From Lepidodermella squamata (lineage: Eukaryota > Gastrotricha): 64,000 nt of DNA. The notes below the pieces were generated by a model. The model made no database searches. It saw only the letters and a list, made by a program, of their open reading frames with translations, and was not told where the DNA came from. This document shows, one piece after another, positions 59,625 to 64,000 of the stretch. Position numbers and translations under genes: made by a program. The stretch's first letter is position 1. Every line of letters starts with the position of its first letter. The DNA lies in assembly GCA_047495785.1 (NCBI GenBank), contig JBLDXI010000043.1:678473-742472 (forward strand), given 5' to 3'.

Positions 59625-62600
59625 ATGCATATTCGCGCTTCATTCGTTAGTGGCAACAAGCGCTACCACGTTTGCAAGCATTCCGCTGACATTTCGGATG
59701 ACCGATATTTCGCTGCCAGCCGAAACAGGCTGAAATCGCAGTTTCAACCCTTGTACGTTGCGCAGCTCATCGCATCGTGCCTAATCCGGGCGAACCATGC
59801 ATATTCGCGCTTCATTCGTTAGTGGCAACAAGCGCTACCCACTTTTGCGAGCATTCCGCTGACATTTCGGATGACCGATATTTCGCTGCCAGCCCAAAAC
59901 AGGCTGAAATCGCAGTTTCAACCCATGTACGTTGCGCAGCTCATCGGCATCATGCCGAATCCGGGCGAACCATGCATATTCGCGCTTCATTCGTTAGTGG
60001 CAACAAGCGCTACCACGTTTGCAGGCGATCCGCTGACATTTCGGATGACCGATATTTCGCTGCCAGCCAAAACAGGCTGAAATCGCAGTTTCAACCCATG
60101 TACGTTGCGCAGCTCATCGGCATCGTGCCGAATCCGGGCAAACCATGCATATTCGCGCTTCATTCGTTAGTGGCAACAAGCGCTACCACGTTTGCAGGCG
60201 ATCCGCTGACATTTCGGATGACCGATATTTCGCTGCCAGCCAGAACAGGCTGAAATCGCAGTTTCAACCCTTGTACGTTGCGCAGCTCATCGGCATCGTG
60301 CCGAATCCGGGCAAACCATGCATATTCGCGCTTCATTCGTTAGTGGCAACAAGCGCTACCACGTTTGCAGGCGATCCGCTGACATTTCGGATGACCGATA
60401 TTTCGCTGCCAGCCAGAACAGGCTGAAATCGCAGTTTCAACCCTTGTACGTTGCGCAGCTCATCGGCATCGTGCCGAATCCGGGCGAACCATGCATATTC
60501 GCGCTTCATTCGTTAGTGGCAGCAAGCGCTACCACGTTTGCAAGCATTCCGCTGACATTTCGGATGACCGATATTTCGCTGCCAGCCAAAACAGGCTGAA
60601 ATCGCAGTTTCAACCCTTGTACGTTGCGCAGCTCATCGGCATCGTGCCTAATCCGGGCGAACCATGCATATTCGCGCTTCATTCGTTAGTGGCAACAAGC
60701 GCTACCACGTTTGCAGGCGATCCGCTGACATTTCGGATGACCGATATTTCGCTGCCAGCCAAAACAGGCTGAAATCGCAGTTTCAACCCATGTACGTTGC
60801 GCAGCTCATCGGCATCGTGCCGAATCCGGGCAAACCATGCATATTCGCGCTTCATTCGTTAGTGGCAACAAGCGCTACCACGTTTGCAGGCGATCCGCTG
60901 ACATTTCGGATGACCGATATTTCGCTGCCAGCCAAAACAGGCTGAAATCGCAGTTTCAACCCTTGTACGTTGCGCAGCTCATCGGCATCGTGCCGAATCC
61001 GGGCAAACCATGCATATTCGCGCTTCATTCGTTAGTGGCAACAAGCGCTACCACGTTTGCAGGCGATCCGCTGACATTTCGGATGACCGATATTTCGCCG
61101 CCAGCCAGAACAGGCTGAAATCGCAGTTTCAACCCTTGTACGTGGCGCAGCTCATCGGCATCGTGCCGAATCCGGGCGAACCATGCATATTCGCGCTTCA
61201 TTCGTTAGTGGCAACAAGCGCTACCACGTTTGCAGGCGATCCGCTGACATTTCGGATGACCGATATTTCGCTGCCAGCCAAAACAGGCTGAAATCGCAGT
61301 TTCAACCCATGTACGTTGCGCAGCTCATCGGCATCGTGCCGAATCCGGGCAAACCATGCATATTCGCGCTTCATTCGTTAGTGGCAACAAGCGCTACCAC
61401 GTTTGCAGGCGATCCGCTGACATTTCGGATGACCGATATTTCGCTGCCAGCCAAAACAGGCTGAAATCGCAGTTTCAACCCTTGTACGTTGCGCAGCTCA
61501 TCGGCATCGTGCCGAATCCGGCGAACCATGCATATTCGCGCTTCATTCGTTAGTGGCAACAAGCGCTACCACGTTTGCAAGCATTCCGCTGACATTTCGG
61601 ATGACCGATATTTCGCTGCCAGCCGAAACAGGCTGAAATCGCAGTTTCAACCCTTGTACGTTGCGCAGCTCATCGGCATCGTGCCTAATCCGGGCGAACC
61701 ATGCATATTCGCGCTTCATTCGTTAGTGGCAACAAGCGCTACCACTTTTGCGAGCATTCCGCTGACATTTCGGATGACCGATATTTCGCTGCCAGCCAAA
61801 ACAGGCTGAAATCGCAGTTTCAACCCATGTACGTTGCGCAGCTCATCGGCATCATGCCGAATCCGGGCGAACCATGCATATTCGCGCTTCATTCGTTAGT
61901 GGCAACAAGCGCTACCACGTTTGCAGGCGATCCGCTGACATTTCGGATGACCGATATTTCGCTGCCAGCCAAAACAGGCTGAAATCGCAGTTTCAACCCA
62001 TGTACGTTGCGCAGCTCATCGGCATCGTGCCGAATCCGGGCAAACCATGCATATTCGCGCTTCATTCGTTAGTGGCAACAAGCGCTACCACGTTTGCAGG
62101 CGATCCGCTGACATTTCGGATGACCGATATTTCGCTGCCAGCCAGAACAGGCTGAAATCGCAGTTTCAACCCTTGTTACGTTGCGCAGCTCATCGGCATC
62201 GTGCCGAATCCGGGCAAACCATGCATATTCGCGCTTCATTCGTTAGTGGCAACAAGCGCTACCACGTTTGCAGGCGATCCGCTGACATTTCGGATGACCG
62301 ATATTTCGCTGCCAGCCAGAACAGGCTGAAATCGCAGTTTCAACCCCTTGTACGTTGCGCAGCTCATCGGCATCGTGCCGAATCCGGGCGAACCATGCAT
62401 ATTCGCGCTTCATTCGTTAGTGGCAGCAAGCGCTACCACGTTTGCAAGCATTCCGCTGACATTTCGGATGACCGATATTTCGCTGCCAGCCAAAACAGGC
62501 TGAAATCGCAGTTTCAACCCTTGTACGTTGCGCAGCTCATCGGCATCGTGCCTAATCCGGGCGAACCATGCATATTCGCGCTTCATTCGTTAGTGGCAAC

Positions 62601-63430
62601 AAGCGCTACCACGTTTGCAGGCGATCCGCTGACATTTCGGATGACCGATATTTCGCTGCCAGCCAAAACAGGCTGAAATCGCAGTTTCAACCCATGTACG
62701 TTGCGCAGCTCATCGGCATCGTGCCGAATCCGGGCAAACCATGCATATTCGCGCTTCATTCGTTAGTGGCAACAAGCGCTACCACGTTTGCAGGCGATCC
62801 GCTGACATTTCGGATGACCGATATTTCGCTGCCAGCCAAAACAGGCTGAAATCGCAGTTTCAACCCTTGTACGTTGCGCAGCTCATCGGCATCGTGCCGA
62901 ATCCGGGCAAACCATGCATATTCGCGCTTCATTCGTTAGTGGCAACAAGCGCTACCACGTTTGCAGGCGATCCGCTGACATTTCGGATGACCGATATTTC
63001 GCCGCCAGCCAGAACAGGCTGAAATCGCAGTTTCAACCCTTGTACGTGGCGCAGCTCATCGGCATCGTGCCGAATCCGGGCGAACCATGCATATTCGCGC
63101 TTCATTCGTTAGTGGCAACAAGCGCTACCACGTTTGCAAGCATTCCGCTGACATTTCGGATGACCGATATTTCGCTGCCAGCCAAAACAGGCTGAAATCG
63201 CAGTTTCAACCCTTGTACGTTGCGCAGCTCATCGGCATCGTGCCGAATCCGGGCAAACCATGCATATTCGCGCTTCATTCGTTAGTGGCAACAAGCGCTA
63301 CCACGTTTGTAGGCGATCCGCTGACATTTCGGATGACCGATATTTCGCTGCCAGCCAAAACAGGCTGAAATCGCAGTTTCAACCCATGTACGTTGCGCAG
63401 CTCATCGGCATCGTGCCGAATCCGGGCGAA
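59625..63430. repeat. Eleven-monomer higher-order repeat, two copies
   Basis: Rare markers repeat at about 1903 bp (11 x 173): CTTTTGCGAGCATTCC (59,841 and 61,744), CATCATGCCG (59,948 and 61,850), GTGGCAGCAAG (60,516 and 62,420), TTTCGCCGCCAG (61,094 and 62,998) and GTACGTGGCGCAG (61,138 and 63,043). The two copies differ mainly by single-base indels. Confidence 0.85.
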
Positions 63431-64000
63431 CCATGCATATTCGCGCTTCATTCGTTAGTGGCAACAAGCGCTACCACGTTTGCAGGCGATCCGCTGACAT
63501 TTCGGATGACCGATATTTCGCTGCCAGCCAAAACAGGCTGAAATCGCAGTTTCAACCCTTGTACGTTGCGCAGCTCATCGGCATCGTGCCGAATCCGGGC
63601 AATCATGCATATTCGCGCTTCATTCGTTAGTGCGCAACAAGCGCTACCACGTTTGCAGGCGATCCGCTGACATTTCGGATGACCGATATTTCGCTGCCAG
63701 CCAAAACAGGCTGAAATCGCAGTTTCAACCCTTGTACGTTGCGCAGCTCATCGGCATCGTGCCGAATCCGGGCGAACCATGCATATTCGCGCTTCATTCG
63801 TTAGTGGCAACAAGCGCTACCACGTTTGCAGGCGATCCGCTGACATTTCGGATGACCGATATTTCGCTGCCAGCCAAAACAGGCTGAAATCGCAGTTTCA
63901 ACCCCTTGTACGTTGCGCAGCTCATCGGCATCGTGCCTAATCCGGGCGAACCATGCATATTCGCGCTTCATTCGTAGTGGCAACAAGCGCTACCACGGTT

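Larger units (their letters stand above)
42177..64000. repeat. 173-bp satellite array, right segment (about 126 copies, open at window edge)
   Basis: The array continues in the same orientation to the end of the window. Up to about 51.2 kb every unit is 173 bp except at 48,167-48,243. Beyond that, single-base gains or losses appear repeatedly, mostly in short homopolymers. Higher-order groups are listed separately. Confidence 0.98.

Noticed and set aside
31109-64000. Well over a hundred repeated 93-aa reading frames starting MHIRASF, and longer fused versions of 151-266 aa
   Set aside because: They come from the satellite unit itself. The period is 173 bp (3n+2), so each unit shifts the frame and one TGA per cycle ends it; the longer versions arise only where a one-base indel occurs. 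There is no initiation context, splice structure or protein-like variation, and the changes ignore codon position.
31109-64000. CRISPR-like regular repetition
   Set aside because: The units abut directly, without unique spacers, and the repeat is 173 bp in a eukaryotic sequence. It is a tandem satellite.
31109-64000. CENP-B box in the satellite unit
   Set aside because: ATTCGTTAG and TTTCGGATGACC match the first half of the NTTCGNNNNANNCGGGN pattern at best; the CGGG half is absent. No claim is justified.

Overview
The window is nuclear DNA of an invertebrate animal. It shows GT-AG introns (many of about 50-60 bp), AATAAA polyadenylation signals, eukaryotic tRNA genes, APE-type LINEs, several families of short DNA transposons and a large satellite array. 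A nematode- or tardigrade-like animal would fit the tiny introns, but I could not fix the phylum from the sequence.

Layout. (1) 1-3.44 kb: a two-coding-exon CNOT6/CCR4 deadenylase gene with LRRs and an EEP nuclease domain; very GC-rich exons sit in AT-rich surroundings. (2) 3.44-5.2 kb: microsatellite-rich spacer ending in a TA-flanked MITE. (3) 5.25-6.20 kb: an isolated island of 5.5 copies of a 173-bp satellite, followed by a tRNA cluster (good Glu-UUC and Pro-UGG genes, broken Phe-GAA and Ala-like copies, tRNA fragments). (4) 7-16 kb: no recognisable host gene, only transposon debris: a hAT end, a 116-bp palindromic MITE, a long inverted repeat, two LINE copies with (ATT)n tails, and a 656-bp foldback element with a perfect 9-bp target-site duplication. 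(5) 16.0-23.1 kb: one decayed minus-strand LINE carrying a nested, 5'-truncated plus-strand copy of the same family flanked by a 13-bp target-site duplication. (6) 23.3-30.1 kb: a plus-strand gene of at least 21 small exons, assembled here by splice signals and phase, encoding eleven tandem four-cysteine modules; its 5' end was not found. Its introns hold two copies of a hAT-like MITE. (7) 31.1-64.0 kb: about 181 copies of the same 173-bp satellite, running off the right edge. Two copies of a 794-bp TTA-flanked MITE in it are products of a segmental duplication of the array, and several higher-order periods (3, 6 and 11 monomers) are visible.

The 93-aa reading frames that tile the satellite are a by-product of a stop-poor 173-bp (3n+2) unit and are not genes. 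Right of about 51.2 kb, single-base indels become frequent. At 48,167 a foreign 15-mer resembling a PacBio barcode sits beside a local duplication. The far part of the array should therefore be treated as less reliable assembly.

The most interesting items are the eleven-module cysteine-rich gene, the reconstructed nested LINE, the history of the satellite read from the duplicated MITE, and the possible sequencing-adapter artefact.
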